From Arachidicoccus soli (lineage in GTDB: Bacteria > Bacteroidota > Bacteroidia > Chitinophagales > Chitinophagaceae), in contig NZ_CP032489.1 of the NCBI RefSeq assembly GCF_003600625.1, positions 1,798,001 through 1,862,000 on the forward strand: a DNA stretch of 64,000 bases. The letters run 5' to 3'. Positions within the stretch are counted from its first letter, which is position 1; every line of letters starts with the position of its first letter. The position numbers and the translations under genes are program-made. The notes below the pieces were generated by a model. It was not told where the DNA came from. It did not search any database and saw only the letters and a list, made by a program, of their open reading frames with translations. Below, in pieces: positions 51,188-60,233 of the stretch.

Positions 51188-54100
51188 TTAATTCAAACTC
51201 CTAAAATCTACCGGCACCAATTTACTTACACCTGCTTCCTGCATAGTAACACCATAAATAACATCCACCGCACTCATCGTTTGTTTATTGTGTGTAACAA
51301 TGATGAATTGAGAATTTTGCGAAAACTTCTGAATCATTTGTGTAAACTTGCCTACATTGGCGTCATCCAACGGCGCATCTACCTCGTCTAGGATACAGAA
51401 GGGTGCAGGTTTAATCAAATAAATCGCAAATAATAAAGCTGTTGCAGTTAATGTTTTCTCCCCCCCACTCAATTGAGAAATGGAAGAAGGGCGTTTGCCT
51501 TTCGGCTTCGCCATTATATCAATACCCGTTTCTGCCAAGTTTTCCGGATTTGCCAAGACCATATCAGCAGTATCTTCTTCGCTAAACAAGGCTTTAAATA
51601 CTTTCTGAAAATTTTCTCTTACTTGATTAAAGGTTGTTAAAAACTGTTGATTGGCAGTGGCTTCTACTTCTTGAATCGTTTGCAACAAACTTTCTTTAGC
51701 CGTGACTAAGTCATTCTTTTGTTCCAAAATAAATTCATAACGTTTTTTCATTTCAGTAAAAGCTTCTATAGCAGTTGGATTTACTTCACCCATGTTTTCC
51801 AAGCGTTTTTTCATACGCTCAGTGCTAATTTGCAAGTCTTCTAAAGGCGTATTTGTCTTGCGCGCTTCGTCTAATATCTGATCTAAATCTACTTTAAATT
51901 CAACACTTAAACGTTCCTTCATTCCTGCCAATTGCAATTTCAACTCATTGAGCTTATCTTTCATTTCATTAAGAATATGATCAATATTCTCCCGTTGTTT
52001 TGATTTCAGTTTTAAGGCTTCTTCTTTCTCAGATAATAATTTACGAATGCCGTAGTAACTGCTATCAGCAATTCTTAAAGCTTCTTCATCTTTTATCTTT
52101 TGTTGTGATAGTGCTTCAAAAAGCTGCGTACTCTCTACTAAAAATTGTTCGGCTTCTGTAATCTCAACTGAAGAGTTTTTTAGTTGATTAGCGTTATTTT
52201 CTATTTGTTGTTGTAAATCTTTTAACTGATTTTCTTTAAAAACCAGTTCCTGCTTTAAAGCAGCCATCTTACTTTGCTGCCGGGTGGATTGCAAGTTAAA
52301 ATCGTTGAAAGCAGCTGTCGCAAAATTAAATTCTTGCTCTGCCTGATAATAGTCTCTTTGTATAATTTGAATTTCTTCCGAAAGCTGCTTTAGCTGTTCG
52401 TCAAAGGCTGTCAGGTCCTCGCGCGTAGCAGCAATTGCTTCTTTTTCTTCGGCAATTTTCTCTTCTATTTCATCCAGTTTTTGGATGGCATTTTGTTGCG
52501 AAAGCTGTAAGTTCTCTATCTTATTTTTTGTGGCGAACACCTGATTGGTTAATTGATTCGTATCATTTTCCCTTTCCCGAATTTCTTTATCTTTCAATTG
52601 TTCATTAAAGTGCAATACATCACTTTGTTTCTTCTGAATCTGCGTTTTCAATGCATTTACAACTGCATCCTGCAAAACAATTTCATCATTCAGTTTTTCC
52701 AGGTTTTTTGCACGGCCAATCTTCTTTCCTTCAAATAAACCAACACTTCCCCCTGATAAAGTATAATTTCCTTTGACAAATTTTCCACTTTTCTCTAATA
52801 AAATTACCGAAGCAACATTTGCATTATCAATGGACTGTTCATTTTCTGCAATGAAAACATTACCTAAAAGGTATTGGGCCAATTTATGATAAGGTTCATC
52901 CACCTCAATCACGTCCATTGCACAGGTAGCATTTGGTATATGGCGGGTTTCCGTTACAAAATTTTCAATTTTGTCTAACAAAAAGAAATTAGCTTTTCCC
53001 TTTTTATTATTGTCCAACAAATGAATGGCTTGCAATCCCTGCTCCAGGTTTTTTACAACATAGTAATTTAGATAAGGCTCCAACACATTTTCCAATGCAG
53101 CCCTATAATCTTCTTCCACATAAATAATATCCGAAAGAATAGGAGCTTCATGATGCCAGTCTTTATTCTTGTGTAAAAATTTAATGCTTTCGGGGTAGCC
53201 TTCCATTGAGTCAATTAAACTTTTCAGAAGCGCTTGTTCATTACGTTTTGAATCAAGGGTGCGGCTTTCTTCAGCCAATTCACTACGCATCGCCTCCAAC
53301 TCTTCTTGTGCCGAGAAAATAGATGCTTTGGCTGTTTCGTGTTGTTCGCGCAAATTGAGTAACTCCGCTCTCCCATTTTCTAACAGAGCTTCTTTTTCTT
53401 CCAGCTGGGTTTGTAAGGATTGCAATTCCGATTTTCTATGTTCGGTTTCGCTCATCAATTGCGCTTGAGAACGTGTCAAATTTTGAATAGATGTATCCGC
53501 AACCGCTACTTTTTTTTCTGCATCAAATTGATTTCTTTGTGCCGCCAAATGACCACTACGTAAAGATTCTGCATTCGTTCTTTTTTCTTCAAATACAATG
53601 CGCTTCTCTTCAATTTGCTCTTTGGCTATTTCTAACTTCTCAATTAACTCAGCTTGTAAAACCTCTTCATCTCCTATTTGTTCCTGAGTAAACTCAATTG
53701 ATTCTTTTAAATTACCCAACTGACCTTCAGCTTTTTGTAAAAAGCTGTGCAAACCCGTTTCTTTCTCACGTAGATATTGTAATTTCTGCGCAGCAAGATT
53801 CTTTTCATTCTCTTTAGAACGCAGATTTTGTTGCAGTTCATTAAAAGAGCTTTTCATCTCTGATAAAGCCTCTTCCTGATCTATATACTTTGCCTTTTCA
53901 TTTTGCAATGCTTCTTCTTCGGCTTCAATTTCTTGTTCAAGTTGATTTTTTTTATCTGCTTCTAAGCTCGTTTTTTCCTGTAATTCCCTGTACGAAAGAT
54001 TAAAACCTTCCAAGGCAGCTTTAGCTAATTCAATTGATATTTCTTTGTAATCTTTTTTAATTTCGAAATATTTCTCTGCTTTCTTTGCCTGATTCTCTAA

Positions 54101-54712
54101 TGTTTTTAATTGATTATTTATTTCAAATAATAAATCTTCAATACGATTCAGATCTTGCTCAGTTGCGTCTAATTTCTGCTTTGCTTCTTTTTTTCTTGTT
54201 TTATATACCGTAACACCGGCAGCCTGTTCCAGCATCCTGCGGCGGCTATTTTCCTTATCTTTAATAATATCATCCACCATTCCCAGTTCGATAATTGCAT
54301 AACTATCGGTGCTGATACCCGTATCCATAAAAAGATTCTGGATATCCTTCAGGCGACAAGAAATATCATTGAGACGATATTCACTATCGCCGTTTTTATA
54401 AAAACGTCTGGTAATAGTAACAGTTGAAAATTCAACAGGTAAAAGGTTACGGGTGTTTTCAAAAGTAAGGCTTACTTCTGCCAGACCACTCGCACTTCGG
54501 CTTTTACTACCGTTAAACACCAACGCTTCTAAATTTTCACTTCTGAGTGCAGAGATTTTTTGTTCACCGATTACCCAGCGAATACTGTCTATAATATTGC
54601 TTTTACCGCATCCATTCGGGCCAATGATGCCAGTTATACCTTCGTCAAAATTCACAATGGTTTTATCTGCAAAACTCTTAAATCCTTTTACTTCTAATTG
54701 TTTTAATCGCAC
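51188..54712 (-). CDS. smc: Chromosome segregation protein SMC
   Basis: 1174-residue SMC ATPase: Walker A GPNGCGKSN (31-38), long antiparallel coiled coils with a hinge at about 510-680, C-terminal signature QLSGGEKTLTATALLFAIY and Walker B CILDEVDAPLDDANV. With ScpA/ScpB it forms the condensin-like complex that organises and resolves chromosomes. Complete and of normal length; ScpAB genes are not adjacent. The J-domain gene lies upstream on the other strand. Confidence 0.96.
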   Translation of the reverse strand: MRLKQLEVKGFKSFADKTIVNFDEGITGIIGPNGCGKSNIIDSIRWVIGEQKISALRSENLEALVFNGSKSRSASGLAEVSLTFENTRNLLPVEFSTVTITRRFYKNGDSEYRLNDISCRLKDIQNLFMDTGISTDSYAIIELGMVDDIIKDKENSRRRMLEQAAGVTVYKTRKKEAKQKLDATEQDLNRIEDLLFEINNQLKTLENQAKKAEKYFEIKKDYKEISIELAKAALEGFNLSYRELQEKTSLEADKKNQLEQEIEAEEEALQNEKAKYIDQEEALSEMKSSFNELQQNLRSKENEKNLAAQKLQYLREKETGLHSFLQKAEGQLGNLKESIEFTQEQIGDEEVLQAELIEKLEIAKEQIEEKRIVFEEKRTNAESLRSGHLAAQRNQFDAEKKVAVADTSIQNLTRSQAQLMSETEHRKSELQSLQTQLEEKEALLENGRAELLNLREQHETAKASIFSAQEELEAMRSELAEESRTLDSKRNEQALLKSLIDSMEGYPESIKFLHKNKDWHHEAPILSDIIYVEEDYRAALENVLEPYLNYYVVKNLEQGLQAIHLLDNNKKGKANFFLLDKIENFVTETRHIPNATCAMDVIEVDEPYHKLAQYLLGNVFIAENEQSIDNANVASVILLEKSGKFVKGNYTLSGGSVGLFEGKKIGRAKNLEKLNDEIVLQDAVVNALKTQIQKKQSDVLHFNEQLKDKEIRERENDTNQLTNQVFATKNKIENLQLSQQNAIQKLDEIEEKIAEEKEAIAATREDLTAFDEQLKQLSEEIQIIQRDYYQAEQEFNFATAAFNDFNLQSTRQQSKMAALKQELVFKENQLKDLQQQIENNANQLKNSSVEITEAEQFLVESTQLFEALSQQKIKDEEALRIADSSYYGIRKLLSEKEEALKLKSKQRENIDHILNEMKDKLNELKLQLAGMKERLSVEFKVDLDQILDEARKTNTPLEDLQISTERMKKRLENMGEVNPTAIEAFTEMKKRYEFILEQKNDLVTAKESLLQTIQEVEATANQQFLTTFNQVRENFQKVFKALFSEEDTADMVLANPENLAETGIDIMAKPKGKRPSSISQLSGGEKTLTATALLFAIYLIKPAPFCILDEVDAPLDDANVGKFTQMIQKFSQNSQFIIVTHNKQTMSAVDVIYGVTMQEAGVSKLVPVDFRSLN

Positions 54713-54904
54713 TTGTTCTTCCTATTTTATCAATTGCGAACTTACGTTAAAACCTTTAATATTCTTGACAAAATTGAAGGACTAATATTAATAGTGGATA
54801 ATTATTGGTTTATGTGGAAAATAATACATATGTTAGATTTCAAAATCAGTGCTTTTTAATATGATCAGCTGTTAAATAGTTTCAAGATTCCACCATATTC
54901 CTAT

Positions 54905-54912
54905 TAAATTTG
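54905..54912 (+). promoter_or_regulatory. -7 promoter element of the J-domain gene
   Basis: TAAATTTG, exact TAnnTTTG, 4 nt before the GTG start; TTTC at 54880-54883 with a 21-bp spacer could be the -33 box. As at proB, this predicts an essentially leaderless transcript. Confidence 0.5.
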
Positions 54913-54916
54913 CCTG

Positions 54917-55558
54917 GTGGAATTAAAAAATTACTATCATATTTTAGGCGTATTGCCAACAGCGAGCAATTTCGAAATAAAATTGGCTTATCGAAAATTA
55001 GCTCAACTTTATCATCCGGATAAAAATATAAACGACAAAATTGCAGAGAATATATTTAAAGAAATAAATGAAGCTTATGCTGTTTTATCTGACAAAGAAA
55101 AAAGACAAATTTATCATCAGAAGCATTTTGTTGGAACAAGTCTAAAGAGCACTTCATTATTTGAAACAGTTACAGCCTCTTTTATTTATGAGAAGCTTAT
55201 TGCAATTCGAAAAAGTTTAGAACAGATAGATCCATATAGAATGAATAAGCATTCTTTGGTTTTTGAACTCAGGCAATTATTTTCTACTGTTCACCTAGGC
55301 ATATTAACAAAAGAAAACAATGTCCCGATTAACAATCGTATTGTTGAAGAAACGCTGACCATCACTGCATTATTATCTATTGATGATCAAAAAAAAATAA
55401 TTGCACTCATTGAAAACATTCCTCATGAAAGAGCCGGAAAAATAATTTCATTTTTGAAAAAACAACAACATATTTCATTTTGGAAAAAATATGAAATATT
55501 GTTTGTGCTGCTTTTTAGCCTAATTCTTTGCCTCCTATTATATTATACAATGCGGTAA
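54917..55558 (+). CDS. Membrane-anchored J-domain protein
   Basis: 213 residues: an N-terminal DnaJ J domain (1-70: [32 protein letters not shown] with HPD at 33-35, [21 protein letters not shown]), a helical middle, and a C-terminal membrane helix ([22 protein letters not shown]). No zinc-finger or substrate-binding CTD, so it is a specialised Hsp70 co-chaperone tethered to the membrane. Start is GTG at 54917-54919. Function of the middle domain unknown. Confidence 0.85.
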   Translation: MELKNYYHILGVLPTASNFEIKLAYRKLAQLYHPDKNINDKIAENIFKEINEAYAVLSDKEKRQIYHQKHFVGTSLKSTSLFETVTASFIYEKLIAIRKSLEQIDPYRMNKHSLVFELRQLFSTVHLGILTKENNVPINNRIVEETLTITALLSIDDQKKIIALIENIPHERAGKIISFLKKQQHISFWKKYEILFVLLFSLILCLLLYYTMR

Positions 55559-55577
55559 ATAGTTTTTTCAAGACTTT

Positions 55578-56108
55578 TCAATATTCATTCTCCAAAACAA
55601 CCTTATCTTCCCCATCGTTTTCCTTCCAAAACACTTTTACTTTCTGGTTATGATAGGTATCTATTGCGCGCCCGACATAATCAGGCTGAATAGGTAACTC
55701 CCTGCTAAAACGGCGGTCAATCAATACACATAACTCCACATTGGATGGACGACCAAAATCAAGCAAAGCATCCAGGGCAGCGCGAATCGTTCTCCCTGTC
55801 CACAATACATCATCAATTAATATCACTGATTTTTTTTCAATGCTAAATGTGATATCTGTTTCATTGGCTACGTGTAAATTTTTGCGAATATCATCCCGGT
55901 AAAAAGTAATATCTAGTTTACCATAAGCAATTTTCTCAATAGGAAGTATCTGCTTTAATTCATCAATTATTCTGTTACTTACATAAATACCTCTCGGCTG
56001 TAAGCCAACAAGCACGGTATTTTCAAGTTGTAGATGATTTTCCACAATTTGCCTTGCTAATCGCTTTATGGTAAGGTTTACTTGTTGTGGTGTTAATAGT
56101 GATTTCAT
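55578..56108 (-). CDS. pyrR: Bifunctional pyrimidine regulator / uracil phosphoribosyltransferase
   Basis: About 176 residues, type I PRTase fold: GLQPRGIYVSNRI, then PRPP motif VILIDDVLWTGRTIRAALDAL, and LIDRRFSRELPIQPDYVGRAIDT, characteristic of PyrR. In Firmicutes PyrR attenuates the pyr operon; in Bacteroidota the UPRTase activity is the safer assumption. Start set at the ATG 56106-56108. No pyr genes adjacent. Confidence 0.9.
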   Translation of the reverse strand: MKSLLTPQQVNLTIKRLARQIVENHLQLENTVLVGLQPRGIYVSNRIIDELKQILPIEKIAYGKLDITFYRDDIRKNLHVANETDITFSIEKKSVILIDDVLWTGRTIRAALDALLDFGRPSNVELCVLIDRRFSRELPIQPDYVGRAIDTYHNQKVKVFWKENDGEDKVVLENEY

Positions 56109-56219
56109 TCTTACAAATTTTAGCAGCAACTTTCAATTTCTGCGCTGTCGAATTAACTATGAATTACAAAAATAGTTGAACCAAATCAATTACTTTCGCC
56201 TTTCTTAATTTTAATTTAT

Positions 56220-56939
56220 ATGAAGAAAATTACTTTCGTAATTACGTTATGGACGCTTTCTGCCAGCTTGCAAGCGCAAACGCAAAAAAAACAAATATCA
56301 ACAAAAATCGCTACACATAGGACTGCCCCTATTTTGCAATTAAAAAACTACACAGACACGTTGAGTTATGCTTTAGGCATAAGCATGGCTAAGTTTTACC
56401 AACATCAAGGTGCCAAAGATATCAATACAACTGCATTAAGTAGTGCCGTTAAGTCGGTATTAAAAGGAAATAAGACCTTACTTACCGAAGAACAGGTGAA
56501 CGACATACTTATGAATGCGGAGCAAAAATTTGCGCAAGAAAAATCTGCTGCTGGAAAAGAAGCGGGGAAAGCTTTCTTATTAAAAAATAAAACGAAACCG
56601 GGCATAATCACTTTACCCGATGGCATTCAATATGAAATATTGCAAAAAGGTGACGGGCCTTTACCGGTCGACAGCAATAATGTAAAAGTAAATTATTTAG
56701 GTGCCTTGCTCAATGGAGAAGAATTTGACAATTCTTATAAGCGCAATGAACCTTTAGATATAGATGTGACAGGGGTAATTAAAGGATGGACAGAAGTTTT
56801 AGAGAAAATGCCTGTTGGAAGTAAATGGCGCATTTGGATTCCTTCTGATTTAGCTTACGGTGATCGAGGTGCCGGAAATGCCATCCCTCCGGGTTCTACT
56901 TTAATGTTCGAAATTGAATTATTGGGAATTAATCATTAA
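56220..56939 (+). CDS. FKBP-type peptidyl-prolyl isomerase
   Basis: 239 residues: signal peptide (MKKITFVITLWTLSASLQAQ), a FKBP_N dimerisation region (about 35-130, LSYALGISMAKFYQHQGAKDINTTALSSAVKSVL), then the FKBP domain (about 145-239, VKVNYLGALLNGEEFDNSYKRNEPLDIDVTGVIKGWTEVLEKMPVGSKWRIWIPSDLAYGDRGAGNAIPPGSTLMFEIELLGI) with the usual ligand-pocket residues. Periplasmic folding helper (MIP/FkpA-like). Confidence 0.94.
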   Translation: MKKITFVITLWTLSASLQAQTQKKQISTKIATHRTAPILQLKNYTDTLSYALGISMAKFYQHQGAKDINTTALSSAVKSVLKGNKTLLTEEQVNDILMNAEQKFAQEKSAAGKEAGKAFLLKNKTKPGIITLPDGIQYEILQKGDGPLPVDSNNVKVNYLGALLNGEEFDNSYKRNEPLDIDVTGVIKGWTEVLEKMPVGSKWRIWIPSDLAYGDRGAGNAIPPGSTLMFEIELLGINH

Positions 56940-57091
56940 TCGGTCAGTTTAAAAAAATAAAGCCATGCAACCCATTCAACTTTGCACTGCTTTTTATCAA
57001 TAAGTTAAAATATTTGAACTTAACGTACATTAAAATAAGTTAGTCCTTTATTTTAGACCTTTATGCTATTGAAAATTAAAATTTTACTATA

Positions 57092-57532
57092 ATGGCAAAG
57101 AGAATAAACATCAACGCATTAGAACCCCAAGCTTATAAAGGAATGATGGCTTTAGAAAATTATCTAGCCACAGCAAAACTTTCAAAAATACAAAAGGAGT
57201 TGTTGAAAATCAGAGCTTCTCAAATCAATGGATGTGCTTATTGTTTAAATATGCATACGACAGATGCCCTTAAATATGGCGAAACAAATCAACGGATTTT
57301 CTTACTGAATGCATGGCGAGAAACCGATTTATTCACCGAAGAAGAAAAGGTGATTTTAGCTATGACAGAAGAGATAACCTTGATTCATAAGCATGGATTA
57401 TCTGAAGAAACATATAAAAAGGCAACACAATTTTTTGACAAAAACCAAATAGCTCAAATCATCATGGCAATTGTAACAATCAATGCATGGAATAGAATCG
57501 CTATTAGTACAGAAATGGAAGTTGGCGAATAA
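57092..57532 (+). CDS. Carboxymuconolactone decarboxylase / AhpD-like protein
   Basis: 146 residues with the AhpD redox motif SQINGCAYCLNMHTTDA (Cys48, Cys51, His55) and the helical frame LSKIQKELLKIRAS, TEEEKVILAMTEEITLI. Members reduce AhpC or have other disulfide-reductase roles; this one is probably an alkylhydroperoxidase-type thiol enzyme. Monocistronic or with the downstream gene (82 bp apart). Confidence 0.88.
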   Translation: MAKRININALEPQAYKGMMALENYLATAKLSKIQKELLKIRASQINGCAYCLNMHTTDALKYGETNQRIFLLNAWRETDLFTEEEKVILAMTEEITLIHKHGLSEETYKKATQFFDKNQIAQIIMAIVTINAWNRIAISTEMEVGE

Positions 57533-57614
57533 CTTATTCTAGCTGCTGAATGCAGAGATTACTTCAGTTTTTTAATAGTTTAGCATTGGTTTTCTACTGT
57601 AAAACAATTACGCT

Positions 57615-58193
57615 ATGAACCCAAAAGTTGATTGGTATTTTGATAAAGAAGGTAAATGGCAAGACGCTGTAAAGCAATTGAGGAAGGTTATTCTCGATTG
57701 TGGATTAACTGAAGAATTAAAATGGGGTTGTCCTTGTTATACGTTTCAAAACAAGAATATTGTTTTGATTCATGATTTTAAGGAGTATTGTGCATTGTTG
57801 TTTTTTAAAGGTTCCTTGTTAAAGGATAGCGACAATATACTTATTCAACAAACGGAAAATGTGCAGGCAGGAAGACAAATTCGATTTACCAATATGCAGG
57901 AAATATTGAAAAAAGTATCTATACTAAAAGCCTATATTTTTGAAGCTATAGAAGTAGAAAAATCCGGATTAAAAGTACCTCATAAAAAAACATCAGCCTA
58001 TACAATCCCTGAAGAATTTCAGCATAAATTGAATGAAAACAAAGTTTTGAAAACAGCATTCAAAGCATTAACGCCCGGTAGACAAAGAGGATATATTCTT
58101 TATTTCTCTGCCCCCAAACAATCAAAAACGAGGGCAGCAAGAATTGAAAAATATACCCCCACTATTCTCAATGGAAAAGGGCTAAATGATTAA
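57615..58193 (+). CDS. YdeI/DUF1801-like protein
   Basis: 192 residues: MNPKVDWYFDKEGKWQDAVKQLRKVILDCGLTEELKWGCPCYTFQNKNIVLIHDFKEYCALLFFKGSLL is the DUF1801 fold, and the C-terminal half (PEEFQHKLNENKVLKTAFKALTPGRQRGYILYFSAPKQSKTRAARIEK) is the YdeI/OmpD-associated domain. Function unknown; some members affect stress or antimicrobial-peptide resistance. Convergent with the purine phosphorylase gene. Confidence 0.87.
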   Translation: MNPKVDWYFDKEGKWQDAVKQLRKVILDCGLTEELKWGCPCYTFQNKNIVLIHDFKEYCALLFFKGSLLKDSDNILIQQTENVQAGRQIRFTNMQEILKKVSILKAYIFEAIEVEKSGLKVPHKKTSAYTIPEEFQHKLNENKVLKTAFKALTPGRQRGYILYFSAPKQSKTRAARIEKYTPTILNGKGLND

Positions 58194-58202
58194 ATCATTT
58201 CG

Positions 58203-59024
58203 TTACAAAGTCAGTACTAATTCTTTAAACAATTGTGTTAACTTAGGTTCAGCAGCTTTTGCAGCCTGCAAAACTTCTTCATGGGTGATTATATCATCGG
58301 ATTCACGTATACCTAAATCTGTCACGACACTGATCGCGAAAACTTTCATTCCTGCATGTACCGCAGCAATTGTTTCCTGTACTGTACTCATACCAACAAC
58401 ATCACCGCCAACTACTTTAATAAGTTTATATTCTGCACGGGTTTCAAAAGTGGGCCCGGTAACCCCCGTGTAAACACCTTCTTTTAATTGATAACTGTAC
58501 TTCTCTCCTATTTCTCTTGCAGAAGCAATCAATTTTTTATCATAAGGTTCACTCATGTCCGGGAATCGAACTCCAATAGACTCTTCATTTTTTCCCAGTA
58601 AAGGATTTTCTGTAAAGAAACTAATATGGTCATTAATGATTACCAAATCACCTACTTTATAATCAGGATTAACACTTCCAGCTGCATTTGACAGTAACAA
58701 TGTTTGTATGCCCAATAGTTTCATAACCCGAATAGGATATACTACTTGTGCGGGAGTATAACCTTCATAAAAATGAAATCGCCCTGACATTGCCAAAACC
58801 GCAACTCCATTCAATTTTCCAAAAAGCAATTTCCCGGAATGCCCCGCGACAGTGCTGACAGGAAAATGAGGAATCTCTGCGTATGGAATTTCCCTTTCGA
58901 CAACAATTTCGGTGGCTAAATTACCCAATCCACTACCTAATACAATACCTATATTTGGTTTTTGTGTGCACTTATTTTGAATAAATTTTACTGTCTCATT
59001 CAGTTTATCAATTAACTCAGACAT
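58203..59024 (-). CDS. punA: Purine-nucleoside phosphorylase (PNP-II type)
   Basis: Phosphorolyses purine nucleosides for base salvage. 273 residues of the trimeric (mammalian-like) class: NIGIVLGSGLGNLATEI, phosphate loop and VSTVAGHSGKLLFGKLNGVAVLAMSGRFHFYEGY, SNAAGSVNPDYKVGDLVIINDHISFF, GVYTGVTGPTFETRAEYKLIKVVGGDVVGMSTVQE. Purine-binding Glu in TFETRAE present. Stands alone. Confidence 0.94.
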   Translation of the reverse strand: MSELIDKLNETVKFIQNKCTQKPNIGIVLGSGLGNLATEIVVEREIPYAEIPHFPVSTVAGHSGKLLFGKLNGVAVLAMSGRFHFYEGYTPAQVVYPIRVMKLLGIQTLLLSNAAGSVNPDYKVGDLVIINDHISFFTENPLLGKNEESIGVRFPDMSEPYDKKLIASAREIGEKYSYQLKEGVYTGVTGPTFETRAEYKLIKVVGGDVVGMSTVQETIAAVHAGMKVFAISVVTDLGIRESDDIITHEEVLQAAKAAEPKLTQLFKELVLTL

Positions 59025-59091
59025 ATACTTTTATTTATTTAGCGGCAAATGTATATAATTTGTGCTTCTAAAACACCATATTGCCCTTAAC

Positions 59092-59122
59092 AAAAAAAGG
59101 TTGGTGAAATAAATCACCAACC
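59092..59122 (-). terminator. Intrinsic terminator of the outer-membrane protein gene
   Basis: On the minus strand a 9-bp stem GGTTGGTGA / TCACCAACC followed directly by seven T, a textbook rho-independent terminator 29 bp after the stop codon. Confidence 0.85.
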
Positions 59123-59150
59123 ATTGTAAATAAAAGTAAATTACTGAAGA

Positions 59151-59711
59151 TTAATCTATAGTAAAACCCAGTCTCAAGGCTAAAGAACCTAATGTTCTTT
59201 GATCTCCGTTAGACTTATTGAATCCTGTTGATATCGCTTCATATCTAAATCCAATATCAAAGTTTCTATTAACCATTACGCCTACTTGACCCGCATAAGT
59301 TAGAGAGCTACTACTTTTAGTAATTCTATCATTTTCCGAATTAGTGGAAATAGCTACACCAATTTGTGGTTCCGCATAAAATTGCCCTGCACTAAAACGA
59401 ACACCGGCTTTGATCGGCACAAAACCTTGTGCTTTAGGTGTAAATTCCACACCCGCTACTGTAGTCTTTTTACCCCAGAAATTATTGTATCCTGCAGACA
59501 ATGTCAACGCAATAGACTCATCAAAATTATAGGCATATTTTAAATCTCCACCAAGTCCAAATGAATAAGCATTACTAAAATCACCCACTGGTAACATTGG
59601 ACTAATACCAATACTTAATTCTGAACCGAGCGGCCTTTCATAAGTTTGCGCTTTAGTGGAAGTCGTAATTACGAATAAACCCCCAACCAATAATAATAAT
59701 ACTTTTTTCAT
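59151..59711 (-). CDS. Outer-membrane beta-barrel protein
   Basis: 186 residues: signal peptide (MKKVLLLLVGGLFVITTSTKAQ) then an ~8-stranded barrel of the OMP_b-brl type (LSIGISPMLPVGDFSNAYSFGLGGDLKYAYNFDESIALTLSAGYNNFWG, PIKAGVRFSAGQFYAEPQIGVAIS, FDIGFRYEAIS) ending in an aromatic-rich last strand (LALRLGFTID). Porin-like or structural; function not assignable. Confidence 0.88.
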   Translation of the reverse strand: MKKVLLLLVGGLFVITTSTKAQTYERPLGSELSIGISPMLPVGDFSNAYSFGLGGDLKYAYNFDESIALTLSAGYNNFWGKKTTVAGVEFTPKAQGFVPIKAGVRFSAGQFYAEPQIGVAISTNSENDRITKSSSSLTYAGQVGVMVNRNFDIGFRYEAISTGFNKSNGDQRTLGSLALRLGFTID

Positions 59712-59788
59712 AATTTAAAAGTTTTGTTTAGCAGAGTATAACCAAATTAATGCCAAACTATTTTTCAAATGAAATTAAACTTTAAAAA

Positions 59789-60178
59789 TTAGAATGGCAA
59801 ATCGTCCACAACGTCTCCCGGATCAGCATCTGGGACAAAATCCTGTTTAGTGCTGGATGTGTTTTGTTGCATATTTTGAGCCAAGCTTCCTGCCTGTTCA
59901 AGACGCCAAGCGTCTAAATTGGTAATGTAGTTTTCGCGACCATCTTTACTCCACTTTGAGCCTTTTAGATTGAAAGAAACTTTTAATTCGTCGCCAATGT
60001 TAAATTTGTCGGGAAGAGCCGTCTTGTCCTGAACACATTGAAATTTAATGTAATTTGTTATGATTCTTCCACCAATATCGTCTGATTTTTCAATAACAAA
60101 TTCTCTTGTTTTAAAAGTTTCTGAACGTTGCATGGTATCATACTTTGCGACTAATTTTCCTATTACTTCGTAGGCCAT
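59789..60178 (-). CDS. DUF3127 domain protein
   Basis: 129 residues of DUF3127: YEVIGKLVAKYDTMQRSETFKTREFVIE, FQCVQDKTALPDKFNIGDELKVSFNLKGSKWSKDGRENYITNLDAWRLEQ, then an acidic tail (FVPDADPGDVVDDLPF) like the acidic C-terminal tip of SSB proteins. The fold resembles an OB domain, so a DNA- or protein-binding role is likely (inference). Shares strand with the neighbouring proline dehydrogenase. Confidence 0.9.
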   Translation of the reverse strand: MAYEVIGKLVAKYDTMQRSETFKTREFVIEKSDDIGGRIITNYIKFQCVQDKTALPDKFNIGDELKVSFNLKGSKWSKDGRENYITNLDAWRLEQAGSLAQNMQQNTSSTKQDFVPDADPGDVVDDLPF

Positions 60179-60233
60179 TTTTTTATTTTAGATTATTTGA
60201 TAAATTAAAAACCAATGATAAACTTATTCTTTT

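Noticed and set aside
51188-54712. Many alternate-frame open stretches inside smc and other long genes
   Set aside because: They lie inside clearly conserved genes, have no family resemblance and no promoter, and are shadows.
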